This document shows positions 26,359-33,958 of a stretch of 60,315 nt of DNA, piece after piece. The stretch is from Nocardioidaceae bacterium. Its GTDB lineage: Bacteria > Actinomycetota > Actinomycetes > Propionibacteriales > Nocardioidaceae. Under the pieces are notes generated by a model, which made no database searches, was not told where the DNA came from, and saw nothing but the letters and a program-made list of their open reading frames with translations. The stretch spans positions 1-60,315 of the forward strand of contig JAQSWV010000047.1 of assembly GCA_029266455.1 (NCBI GenBank). The letters are read 5' to 3'. The translations under genes and the position numbers were made by a program. Position 1 is the stretch's first letter; each line of letters starts with the position of its first letter.

Positions 26359-27189
26359 ATGCACGATCCCTTCGTCGGGCAGCCGTATCAGGCCGCCCGC
26401 GACGTCCACGTCATTCCCACGTACTGGCCGGTGCCGGGCATGGGCACCATCGCCATGAATGCATTTCTCCTTGATGCAGCCGAGCCCGTGCTCGTCGACA
26501 CCGGAGTCGGAGTGCTCTCCGACGACTTCCTCGACGCGCTGGGCAGTCTCCTAGACCCCGCCCGATTGCGGTGGATCTGGCTCACTCACGAGGACCGCGA
26601 TCACACCGGGTCGCTGGGTCAGCTGATCGAGCTGGCGCCCCGCGCAGAGGTGGTGGCAACGTTCCTCACGTTCGGCCGGTCGGCGCCGGAGGCGCCGATA
26701 CCCATGGACCGGCAGCGCATGCTGCGCCCCGGTGACGTGCTCAACGTTGGTGACCGCAACCTGCGCGCGCTTCGCCCGCCGCTGTTCGACAGCCCCGGGA
26801 CCCTGGGCTTCCTCGACGACAGCTCGGGCACCCTTCTCAGCTCGGACTGCTTCGGCGCTCCCTTGGACTTCCAGTCGGCCGTGTCGGGCGATGCCGATGC
26901 TGTCGATCCGGACCAACTCCACCATGCGCAGGTTGCCTGGGCCACCGCGGACAGCCCCTGGGTGACCTTGACAGCCGAGGACCGGCTACGGGGCGAGATC
27001 GAGGCAATCCGCGACCTGCAGCCGTCGGGAATCTTGTCCTCCCACTTGCCCGTGGTGAGGAAACGGGTCGGCCCAAGCCTCGACTCACTGCTGGCGGCAC
27101 GGACGGCTGATCCGCAGCCAGCGCCCACCCAGGCCGAGCTGGAGGCGCTGCTCGCCGAGTTCGCCCCCGCTGAGCCCGCACGCGATTGA
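26359..27189 (+). CDS. ODP/flavodiiron-type metallo-beta-lactamase-fold protein
   Basis: A protein of 276 residues, ATG 26359 with a GGAG six bases earlier. The fold is metallo-beta-lactamase-like: NAFLLDAAEPVLVDTGVG, then LTHEDRDHTGSLGQLI. The metal ligand spacing matches the di-iron site of flavodiiron proteins: H77-x-D79-x-D81-H82, D163 in SSDCFGAP 81 residues later, and H229. D79 replaces the usual Glu, and D144 falls where flavodiiron proteins often have a His. No flavodoxin domain follows, so it resembles stand-alone ODP oxygen-binding di-iron domains. Its place after a redox kinase/flavoprotein pair suggests an oxygen- or redox-related job; that part is inference. Confidence 0.75.
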   Translation: MHDPFVGQPYQAARDVHVIPTYWPVPGMGTIAMNAFLLDAAEPVLVDTGVGVLSDDFLDALGSLLDPARLRWIWLTHEDRDHTGSLGQLIELAPRAEVVATFLTFGRSAPEAPIPMDRQRMLRPGDVLNVGDRNLRALRPPLFDSPGTLGFLDDSSGTLLSSDCFGAPLDFQSAVSGDADAVDPDQLHHAQVAWATADSPWVTLTAEDRLRGEIEAIRDLQPSGILSSHLPVVRKRVGPSLDSLLAARTADPQPAPTQAELEALLAEFAPAEPARD

Positions 27190-27210
27190 TTCGCACAAGG
27201 GCCCCGAACA

Positions 27211-27242
27211 GGCGGCCCGCACAGCCGCCCGGAAGGTCCGGG
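27211..27242 (+). promoter_or_regulatory. Two overlapping hairpins in the leader of the DUF3237 gene
   Basis: GGCGGC (27211-27216) pairs with GCCGCC (27224-27229), and CCCGGA (27228-27233) pairs with TCCGGG (27237-27242). The two stems share bases 27228-27229, so they cannot form fully at once. They lie between the ODP stop and the DUF3237 ribosome-binding site. They may end the upstream transcript or control the next gene. Confidence 0.3.
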
Positions 27243-27282
27243 CATCACCAACCAACACCTGGCACGGAAGGAAAGCACTGTC

Positions 27283-27807
27283 ATGAGCATCTTCACCGAG
27301 CAGGCCACCGCGGATGTCACGACAACCACCGAAGCAACCCCGTCGGCCGCGTTCCGCGAGCTGTACCGCCTCGACGGCGGTTTCACTGACATCAAGCCCA
27401 TCGGCGTGGTCGCCGACGGCTTCCGGATGAACGGCCACTTCGGCGGCAGCATCGTCAGCGGCGAGCTCGCCGGTGCGACCTTGGAGGGAGTGGACTACTT
27501 CCGCATCCGCAACGACGGGGTGGGCGTGGTGACCGCCCATGAGCTGGTAACCCTCCACGGCAAGACGGTTGCCGTCGAGGTTCACGGACTCGTGATCGCG
27601 GCTGATCCGGCGAACGCGCCGCAGCCTGCAGACATCGTCAAGCCGGGATTCAGCTGGCCGACCGCGCCGTACACCATCCAAGCCTCGGCCGAGTTCATCA
27701 CGACCGTTCCGGAGTGGGAGCATCTGAACCGGCTGGTGGTCGCCCACACCGGCAGCGTGGACTTCGTCGCCGGAGAGCTCAAGGTCACGGCATACCGGCT
27801 CGACTGA
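27283..27807 (+). CDS. DUF3237 family protein
   Basis: A protein of 174 residues, ATG 27283 with GGAAGGAAAG upstream. After a polar N-terminus of about 25 residues, the pattern IGVVADGFRMNGHFGGSIVSGELAGATLEGVDYFRIRNDGVGVVTAHELVTLHGKTVAVEVHGL matches DUF3237, a small beta-barrel family. No catalytic role is established for it. It is 93 bases downstream of the ODP gene and may be cotranscribed. The N-terminal extension (TATADVTTTTEATPSAA-like, Thr-rich) is low complexity. Confidence 0.7.
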   Translation: MSIFTEQATADVTTTTEATPSAAFRELYRLDGGFTDIKPIGVVADGFRMNGHFGGSIVSGELAGATLEGVDYFRIRNDGVGVVTAHELVTLHGKTVAVEVHGLVIAADPANAPQPADIVKPGFSWPTAPYTIQASAEFITTVPEWEHLNRLVVAHTGSVDFVAGELKVTAYRLD

Positions 27808-27847
27808 GCACAGCAACATAGCGACCCCCGCTATCCTGAGCGGCCTG

Positions 27848-28270
27848 ATGACGCACCCTGCGAGTTCGCTGACGTCGATCGTGCACGTGGCGCTCACGGT
27901 CACCGACCTTGGGCGCAGCGTCGACTGGTACACGCAGGTCCTTGGTCTGGACCGCGTCACCGTGGTCCCGCATGCCGGCGGCGAGGGCGTCATCCTGGCA
28001 ACTCCTGACCGGCGAGTGTGGTGGGCGCTGCATCGCCACGATCAGCAGTCCGGACTCCCCTTCTCGGTGCGCCAGACCGGACTCGACCACGTGGCACTGC
28101 TGGTCGATTCCGACGCAGATCTCGACAGATGGCAGCAGCACCTGGACCAAGCCACGGTTCATCACGAGGCGATTCAGCCACTGCCGGACTTCGGAATGCG
28201 TGCGCTGGTCTTCTATGACCCTGACGGCATTCCCGTCGAGCTGCTCGCCTACGTGGAAGCGGATCGCTGA
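27848..28270 (+). CDS. VOC (glyoxalase/bleomycin-resistance/dioxygenase fold) protein
   Basis: A protein of 140 residues, ATG 27848. SIVHVALTVTDLGRSVDWYTQVLGLDRV and TGLDHVALLVDSDADLDRW are the two beta-alpha-beta-beta-beta repeats of the VOC fold, with metal-ligand candidates His14, His79 and Glu near YDPDGIPVELLAY. This fits a metal-dependent lyase, isomerase or dioxygenase; substrate unknown. The ribosome-binding site is poor. It lies 40 bases after the DUF3237 gene and converges on the HAL-family gene with only four bases between stops. Confidence 0.8.
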   Translation: MTHPASSLTSIVHVALTVTDLGRSVDWYTQVLGLDRVTVVPHAGGEGVILATPDRRVWWALHRHDQQSGLPFSVRQTGLDHVALLVDSDADLDRWQQHLDQATVHHEAIQPLPDFGMRALVFYDPDGIPVELLAYVEADR

Positions 28271-28274
28271 CCGG

Positions 28275-29699
28275 TCAGAAGCCTTGCTCCACCAGCAGGG
28301 CGGCCGCAGCCAGGTCCTCGGTCAGGGGCCGGTCGGACCTGTCATCGCTGAGGACCGCGGCACACCGCACGAACACGTCCCGAAGGGGGCCCGTCGGGAG
28401 CCGCCCTCCGCCCATGCGGATCGCACGCATTGCCGCGAGCAGCTCGCAGCCGAGCACCACCGGCGCGAGCGCGACCATCTGCTCGCACGCCCACGCAGCT
28501 TGGGTGGAGAAGCTGGCGTGCTCCTCCAGTCCCAGGGACACCGAGGCGTGGCCGGTCGAGACCGGCGAAGCGACGATGCGTGCCCTTGCGAGAGCGTCCT
28601 GGGCGAGGTACTCCAGGATCATCACGCCGGAGCTCCCCGGCGGACCGGAGGCCAGGAACGGGGGCAGCCCGGTGAGCGAGGGGTTGATCAGCGCCGACAG
28701 CCGGGCCGCCGACAGCGCCATCACCGGGTACGTCGCCTGCCGCAGCGCGTCCAACGTCGCGGACAACCGGGCGGTGACGAAGCCTCCGTGGTGCAGCGGT
28801 GTGCCGTCGTCCGGCACCAGGGGGTTCTCCGTTGAGTCGTCAACCTCGACCAGAACCGCCTGTCGTGTAGTCGCCAGGGCGTCGACGAACGGCGCGTGGA
28901 CTTGGGGCACGGTGCGCAGGCCGAAAGGGTCCTGCAACCGTGCTGGCTCCCATTCGGCGGCCGCGAGCAGTGCCATGACCCGCCGTGCGACCTCCTGCTG
29001 GGCGGCGTCGGGGCGGCCAGCGTGCACCCGTGGGTCGTACGGCTGCAGAGACGCCCGCAACGCTGTCGCCGACAGCGCCACCACCTTCTCGGCCGCATCG
29101 GACAGCATCACCAGACGCTGGTGTACCAGCGCCGCCGTGGCCAGCGTCAGCGCGTTGCTGGACATGAAGGGCAGCGCGTCGCCGTCGTCGACCGGTGCGG
29201 GGGCCACCTCCCCCTCACGCCAGGGACGCTCCCCGACCAGGGTCAGCCCGAGTTGGGCGAGAGGCACGAGATCGCCGGTACCGATGGAGCCACAGCGGTG
29301 GAGGTCCGGAACGGCGCCCGTTGCCACAGCAGCCCCCAGGGCCGACGCCAGACCAGTGCTCACGCCGGAACGCCCCGAGGTGATCTGGTGCAGGCGGATT
29401 GCCATCCCCGCTCGGGCTGTGGCGTCGTCGTACGTGACGCCGTAGCCCGTGGCGTGACTGCGCCACAGCCGCTGCGTGTACGAGCTTCCGTCGCCTGTGC
29501 TCAGCGCCGTGGGCACATGTCGCAGGGCGCCGACACCGGTGGTCAGCCCGTAGACAGCGCCGGAGCGACCTGCCAGGCGCAGATGGTGCTGGGCGAGACT
29601 GATGCGCTCCACCGCCGCGTCGGTGAGCTCGACGGGCGCGGGGCCGCCGCGCAGGGACCAGGCGACGAGGTGCTCCAGTGACATCCGGGCCAACGACAC
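28275..29699 (-). CDS. HAL/PAL-superfamily aromatic amino acid lyase-like protein with altered MIO triad
   Basis: A protein of 474 residues from GTG 29699 (GGAGG eight bases upstream; ATG 29684 is an alternative). It has the histidine/phenylalanine ammonia-lyase frame: VYGLTTGVGALRH with the catalytic Tyr, FMSSNALTLATAAL, RTVPQVHAPFVDAL, DDSTENPLV and GLEEHASF. In known members Ala-Ser-Gly cyclises to the electrophilic MIO cofactor within GSVGASGDL. Here the sequence is GSIGTGDLVPLA, one residue shorter, with Gly-Thr-Gly (140-142) at the triad. Whether an MIO-like group forms is unknown, so calling it an ammonia-lyase would be premature. It stands between a VOC gene and a carbohydrate module. 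Confidence 0.8.
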   Translation of the reverse strand: MSLARMSLEHLVAWSLRGGPAPVELTDAAVERISLAQHHLRLAGRSGAVYGLTTGVGALRHVPTALSTGDGSSYTQRLWRSHATGYGVTYDDATARAGMAIRLHQITSGRSGVSTGLASALGAAVATGAVPDLHRCGSIGTGDLVPLAQLGLTLVGERPWREGEVAPAPVDDGDALPFMSSNALTLATAALVHQRLVMLSDAAEKVVALSATALRASLQPYDPRVHAGRPDAAQQEVARRVMALLAAAEWEPARLQDPFGLRTVPQVHAPFVDALATTRQAVLVEVDDSTENPLVPDDGTPLHHGGFVTARLSATLDALRQATYPVMALSAARLSALINPSLTGLPPFLASGPPGSSGVMILEYLAQDALARARIVASPVSTGHASVSLGLEEHASFSTQAAWACEQMVALAPVVLGCELLAAMRAIRMGGGRLPTGPLRDVFVRCAAVLSDDRSDRPLTEDLAAAALLVEQGF

Positions 29700-29910
29700 C
29701 AGCACTACCTCCAGGGTCGTACTCAGGCTCAAGCATGCACCCGTGGATCACAGGTATGCGGAGCTCCACATCACCCTGCCCGAGTGGTCGAGATGTCGTC
29801 CGTACCACCCGCGGGTTGCGGGAGGCGACGCGGTCGGTCGACAGCTGCTGCCAGCGTGCACTTTCCGCTGCCAGCGGGCCTGGTGGCCAGCAGAGCCCGC
29901 ATTGCATCCA

Positions 29911-31107
29911 TCAACGGCCGATGACCCCGAGGACGTCGTCTGGTCCGTGACGGCGCAGCGGGCCGTGGCTCGAGGGCACTGCGACGGCGCGCTCCTCGGC
30001 GCTGGACCGGAGTGCGGCGTCGAACACGAGGTGGCTGGCCAGGGCCTCCTGCGGTGTGACGCAGCCGAACCCGTCGCCGAGCGCGCCAGCCCGTTCGCTG
30101 AGGTAGGACGCCCACATCTGCAGCAGTGCGTCGGCGAACCCGAACTCGAAGATCGCCCCGGTGACGGTCGGGGCGCTGGACTGGCTGCCGACCTGGACCT
30201 CCTGCCAGACCTGCTCGCCGTCGACCACCGCCATGACGCGCAGCACCTGTGGGTTGCGGGTGGAGAACTCGACTCCGCCGGACATGCCCATCACGCGCAG
30301 GGACCAGGTGTTCATCTCGCCGGGGGCGATCCGCTTGGTCGCCAGCGCCAGCGGAAACTCCCCGGTGTCGTCCACGGCCCGGCAGGCGAGCATGGCGTTG
30401 TCGATCGTGTCGCAGGCCGTCATCCCGCCGCGCCCGTCGGGGCGAACCGGGACAAGGTCCTGCAGCTGTGCGAACACGGTCATGGGCTGCCACCCCAGGC
30501 GCAGCGGCACGTGCAACACGTGCATGCCGAGGTCACCCATCACGCCGATCTGACCGCAGGTCGCGGTCTGCCGCTTCCAGTTGGCCGGCTTGGCGACGTC
30601 GAGGTCACTGGAGTGCAGGAAGCAGAACTGGGCGTCCACGAGCCTGCCGAGAGCTCCGGAGGCGATCATGCGGATGGCCCGCTGGGCGCCGGGGAAGAAG
30701 GGCATCTCGCTGGAGCAGCGGACGAACACGTCGCTCGAACCGACGCGGTGCGCGATGGCGCCCGCCGCCTGCGGGTCGATACCGAAGGGCTTCTCGCCGA
30801 GGAAGTCCTTGCCAGCCTCGACGGCATCGAGGTAGAGGCGCTGGTGCAGATGGTGGGGGACCGCGAGGTAGAGCACGTCCACGTCGTCGCGCTCCAGCAG
30901 CACCCGATAGTCGTCGGTGAGCGTGCGCACCGTCGGGACCCGCCGGAACCAATCGCGTGCCGCCTCGACGACGTCGCAGACAGCGGTCAGCTCTGGCACG
31001 ACCGGGGAGTCGGTCAGCGTGGCCCAGCGGCCCACCACCCCGGCGAGCTCCTTGCCCATGAGGCCGGCCCCGACGACGCCGATGCGGACCGGCTGTGGCG
31101 TGCTCAC
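29911..31107 (-). CDS. Gfo/Idh/MocA family oxidoreductase
   Basis: A protein of 398 residues. The N-terminal Rossmann fold (RIGVVGAGLMGKELAGVVG) and the EKPFG motif (near residue 110) with its catalytic Lys mark the family, which oxidises or reduces sugars, inositols and their derivatives with NAD(P). The C-terminal domain contains GQIGVMGDLGMHVLHVPLRLGW, matching the D/H active-site helix. The start overlaps the aldolase stop by four bases (31104-31107), so the two are translated together. With the divergent FGGY kinase it forms a small carbohydrate-catabolism module whose substrate cannot be read from sequence. Confidence 0.88.
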   Translation of the reverse strand: MSTPQPVRIGVVGAGLMGKELAGVVGRWATLTDSPVVPELTAVCDVVEAARDWFRRVPTVRTLTDDYRVLLERDDVDVLYLAVPHHLHQRLYLDAVEAGKDFLGEKPFGIDPQAAGAIAHRVGSSDVFVRCSSEMPFFPGAQRAIRMIASGALGRLVDAQFCFLHSSDLDVAKPANWKRQTATCGQIGVMGDLGMHVLHVPLRLGWQPMTVFAQLQDLVPVRPDGRGGMTACDTIDNAMLACRAVDDTGEFPLALATKRIAPGEMNTWSLRVMGMSGGVEFSTRNPQVLRVMAVVDGEQVWQEVQVGSQSSAPTVTGAIFEFGFADALLQMWASYLSERAGALGDGFGCVTPQEALASHLVFDAALRSSAEERAVAVPSSHGPLRRHGPDDVLGVIGR

Positions 31108-31943
31108 GACGCTGGACGGACGTGGGTGAGTGCCTCGTCGACCGTCACCTGGTCGTGCAGCACCGCCATGAGCGCGCGGGTGATGCCGGCGGGGTCGTGA
31201 TGCTGGATGATGTTGCGGCCGTAGACGATGCCGGTGGCTCCCTGCTCCAGCACGTCGCTCGTGCGTTGCAGGAGCTGACGGTCGGGCACCCTTCCGCCGC
31301 CGCGCACCAGCACGGGGACGAGGCCGGCGACCTCGATCACCCGGTGGTAGTCGTGCGGGTCATCGGTGTGGTCCGCCTTGATGAGGTCCGCGCCGAGCTC
31401 GACGGCCTGACGCACCAGCGCCGTGATGCGCTCCGCGTCTCCGTCGACCTGGTAGGCGCCGCCGTCGTTGTCCGCCTTCATCACCAGGGGTTCCACCATG
31501 AGCGGCATGCCGAGCGGCTCACACGTGCGCTGGAGCCGGACCACGTTCTCCAGGCACTGGCGACGAAGATCCGGCTGGCCCGGAATGTCGAAGACGTTCA
31601 CCACCAGGCAGACCGCATCCAGTCGCACGGCGGTCTCGGCTGCCGCCTCTATGGCCAGGCTGAACAGCGATGACGGCAGCTCGGGCCCGTACACGTTCGC
31701 GACGTCGGAGCGCAGAACCAGCGCGGGCTTGTCCTTGCCGGGACGGCTCTGCAGATGGCGCGCCTGTCCCACGGTCAGCTGAACGGCGTCGGGTGCCGCG
31801 TCACAGAGCACGTCCACCGTCCGGGCCATGTCGGTGATCCCCGCGAGAAACGCGGGCTCACCGAAGAAGCCGTGGTCCACCGCCACGTCGAGGCACCGTC
31901 CCGACGCGCCGTTGAACAACCGGTTGATGCGGTAGACAGACAT
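31104..31943 (-). CDS. DhnA-type class I aldolase (DeoC/LacD/FbaB family)
   Basis: A protein of 279 residues from ATG 31943 (GAGGTG just upstream; an ATG at 31964 is also in frame). The (beta/alpha)8 barrel signatures include CLDVAVDHGFFGEP near the N-terminus, MPLMVEPLVMK in the middle, LGADLIKADHTDD with the probable Schiff-base Lys, and VLVRGGGRVPDRQLL phosphate-binding glycines. Family members cleave or form ketose phosphates, thioesters or deoxy-sugar phosphates. A partner kinase and dehydrogenase are adjacent, so a phosphorylated sugar or sugar acid is the likely substrate. It is divergent from the kinase gene. Confidence 0.85.
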   Translation of the reverse strand: MSVYRINRLFNGASGRCLDVAVDHGFFGEPAFLAGITDMARTVDVLCDAAPDAVQLTVGQARHLQSRPGKDKPALVLRSDVANVYGPELPSSLFSLAIEAAAETAVRLDAVCLVVNVFDIPGQPDLRRQCLENVVRLQRTCEPLGMPLMVEPLVMKADNDGGAYQVDGDAERITALVRQAVELGADLIKADHTDDPHDYHRVIEVAGLVPVLVRGGGRVPDRQLLQRTSDVLEQGATGIVYGRNIIQHHDPAGITRALMAVLHDQVTVDEALTHVRPAS

Positions 31944-32065
31944 GCACACCTCATGGCGGCTCATCGTGCACGAGCGGAGTCGTCACCGTAAGGAGCGATG
32001 TAAACGGTGTCAACGAGAGCCGGCCGCCTCACGTCGGCCCAGCGGATCGACACAGGAGGCACCGA
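31944..32065. promoter_or_regulatory. Divergent promoter region with a LacI-like half-site
   Basis: The 122 bases between the aldolase and kinase starts should hold two promoters. TGTAAACG at 31999-32006 equals one half of the common LacI-family operator, but the matching CGTTTACA half is absent (GTGTCAAC follows). No regulator gene is adjacent. The kinase ribosome-binding site (GGAGG) lies at the right end. Confidence 0.3.
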
Positions 32066-33376
32066 GTGAGCGTCGTACTGGGCGTCGACATCGGTACCAG
32101 CTCGGTCAAAGTCGCGGTCACGGAAGACGGCGCACCGTCACTACCCGCCGCACAGTCCGCGATCCCCTGGACGACCACAACCACCGGGGCCGAGATCGAC
32201 CCGGAGCATCTCGTCGACGTCGTGCTCGGTGCCATGAGACGAGCCTGTGACGCACGGCCGGGGATGCGCGTCGACGCGGTCGGTATCGCGTCGTTCGCCG
32301 AGAGCGTGGTGCTGCTGGACCACGACGGTGTGCCCCTGACCCCGCTGGTGGCCTGGTACGACACGCGCGGGGATGCCGAGGCGGCACAGCTCGCCAGCAC
32401 GTTCGGGCCCGACAGCTTCAGCTCGCTCACCGGGCTGCCGGTGTCGCCGCTGTGCAGCGCGGTCAAGGTCCGCACGGCGGCGGTGGCTGGCGTGGACCTG
32501 TCGACGGTCGCCTCCGTCCTCAGCGTGACGGACTGGATTGCCTTCCGGCTCGGCGGCACCCGGGCCTTCGACCTCAGTCTGGCCGCGCGCACTGGGTGGC
32601 TGGACCTGTCGGGACGCGCATGGGCGCCGCCGCTGGTGGGCTGGACTGGTCTTCCGGCGAGCTCGATGCCGGAGATCATGGAGCCCGGCGCCGCTCGCGG
32701 TCAGGTCAGCACCGACGTTCCGGGCGCACCGGCGAGACTCGCCGGAGCGCTCGTCGTCTCCGCCGGCATGGACCACCTGGTCGCAGCCGTCGGCGCACTT
32801 GCCGCTGGTTCCGGGGACGTGTGGGACTCGTGCGGCACGGCGGAGGCCTTCGTCCGCAGCACCCCGCCACTGGACGTGTCGAAGGTGCTGTCCACCGTGC
32901 AGCACGGCCAGACCGTCGGCTGGCATGCCGAGCCGCGTCATCAGGTGGTGCTCGGCGCCCAGCGCAGCGGCTTCGCCTTCCAGCGCGTGCTGGGCCTGCT
33001 CGGCGTCACCACCGCTGAGGGCCTTCGGCGTTTCGAAGACGGCCCTCCTCCGCCTCCGGACCCCAGTGCCAAGCTCGAGTTTCGTGATCTCTATGACGCC
33101 GCGTACGCCGTCGTCGGTCTGACGTCCCGTACTGGTCCGCAGGACGTGTGGGCCGCCCTGCTACGACAGGTCGCGGCGGACGGGGCCGCGCTACTCGCGC
33201 GGTCCGACGCCGTCGCGGGGTCACACAAGCGGGTCGTCATGGGCGGTGGCTGGGCCGCGAGCCGGTGGTTCCGCGACGCGAAGCGAAAGCACCATGAGCG
33301 CCTCACTGCCACTGACCTCGCCCAACCCGGCGCCGAGGGCGCGGCCGCGTTGGCCCGACGCGCGCTGGAGAAGTGA
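32066..33376 (+). CDS. FGGY family carbohydrate kinase
   Basis: A protein of 436 residues from GTG 32066, GGAGG upstream. The ATPase-fold signatures are present: VLGVDIGTSSVKVAV at the start, ASFAESVVLLDHDGVPLTPLVAWYDTRG, SAGMDHLVAAVGAL carrying the catalytic-base Asp and ADP-binding helix, and MGGGWAASRW near the end. FGGY kinases phosphorylate sugars, polyols or sugar acids with ATP. At 436 residues it is shorter than the usual 480-520, but no motif is missing. It is divergent from the aldolase/dehydrogenase pair. The next frame continues directly after its stop codon as a GNAT protein. Confidence 0.88.
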   Translation: MSVVLGVDIGTSSVKVAVTEDGAPSLPAAQSAIPWTTTTTGAEIDPEHLVDVVLGAMRRACDARPGMRVDAVGIASFAESVVLLDHDGVPLTPLVAWYDTRGDAEAAQLASTFGPDSFSSLTGLPVSPLCSAVKVRTAAVAGVDLSTVASVLSVTDWIAFRLGGTRAFDLSLAARTGWLDLSGRAWAPPLVGWTGLPASSMPEIMEPGAARGQVSTDVPGAPARLAGALVVSAGMDHLVAAVGALAAGSGDVWDSCGTAEAFVRSTPPLDVSKVLSTVQHGQTVGWHAEPRHQVVLGAQRSGFAFQRVLGLLGVTTAEGLRRFEDGPPPPPDPSAKLEFRDLYDAAYAVVGLTSRTGPQDVWAALLRQVAADGAALLARSDAVAGSHKRVVMGGGWAASRWFRDAKRKHHERLTATDLAQPGAEGAAALARRALEK

Positions 33377-33898
33377 CGAGCTAGCCTCTACCTTCGCCGC
33401 TTCCGGGAGTCCGACGTCGAAGCCTTTGCCAGGTACAGGTCGGACCCAGGGGTAGCGCGGTACCAGGGGTGGAATGCGCCGTACCCGATGGAGCAGGCGA
33501 GGGAGTTTGTGACCACCATGGCGACGGCCCAGGCCGATGTGCCCGGAGACTGGCTACAGATCGCGGTCGCTCGAACCGAGGACGGTTCGCTGATCGGTGA
33601 CTGTGCTTTTGCGCCACAGGCGCACGAGGCTCGGACCGTGGAGATCGGGTTCACGATCGCTCCCGAGCACCAGGGACGCGGCTACGCGCGCGCGGCTGTC
33701 TCATTGCTCCTGCGGTACCTGTTCGGTCAGCTCGGCAAGCACCGGGTGGTGGCCTCTTGCGATACCCGCAACGCGCCCTCTGCCAGGGTGCTTGAGGCTG
33801 TGGGGATGCGTAGGGAGGGGCACCTGGTGGAGAGCACGTGGTCGAAGGGTGAATGGTCCGACGACCTCCTCTTCGCGATCCTCAGCCGCGAGTGGTGA
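33377..33898 (+). CDS. GNAT family N-acetyltransferase with no visible start codon
   Basis: GNAT similarity begins with LYLRRFRESDVEAFARYRSDPGVARYQGW, starting four codons after the kinase stop and in the kinase frame. It continues through VEIGFTIAPEHQGRGYARAAVSLLLRYLF (acetyl-CoA binding, Q/RxxGxG/A) to ILSREW. The family usually opens with a short M..RL.LRRF strand. Here no ATG, GTG or TTG precedes the homology after the kinase TGA. The first ATG is at 33488, which would delete the first strand and helix of the fold. The gene may be 5'-truncated, read through from the kinase, or start at a rare codon. Substrate unknown. Confidence 0.65.
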   Translation, partial: RASLYLRRFRESDVEAFARYRSDPGVARYQGWNAPYPMEQAREFVTTMATAQADVPGDWLQIAVARTEDGSLIGDCAFAPQAHEARTVEIGFTIAPEHQGRGYARAAVSLLLRYLFGQLGKHRVVASCDTRNAPSARVLEAVGMRREGHLVESTWSKGEWSDDLLFAILSREW

Positions 33899-33958
33899 GC
33901 TGAGTGCGAGCACTACGTCGACGAAGCAGCAGCCCCCGGCTTGCGGTTCTCTGGTCTG

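Noticed and set aside
29602-31200. 532-codon plus-strand frame over the Gfo/Idh gene
   Set aside because: Antisense shadow with no recognisable domain.
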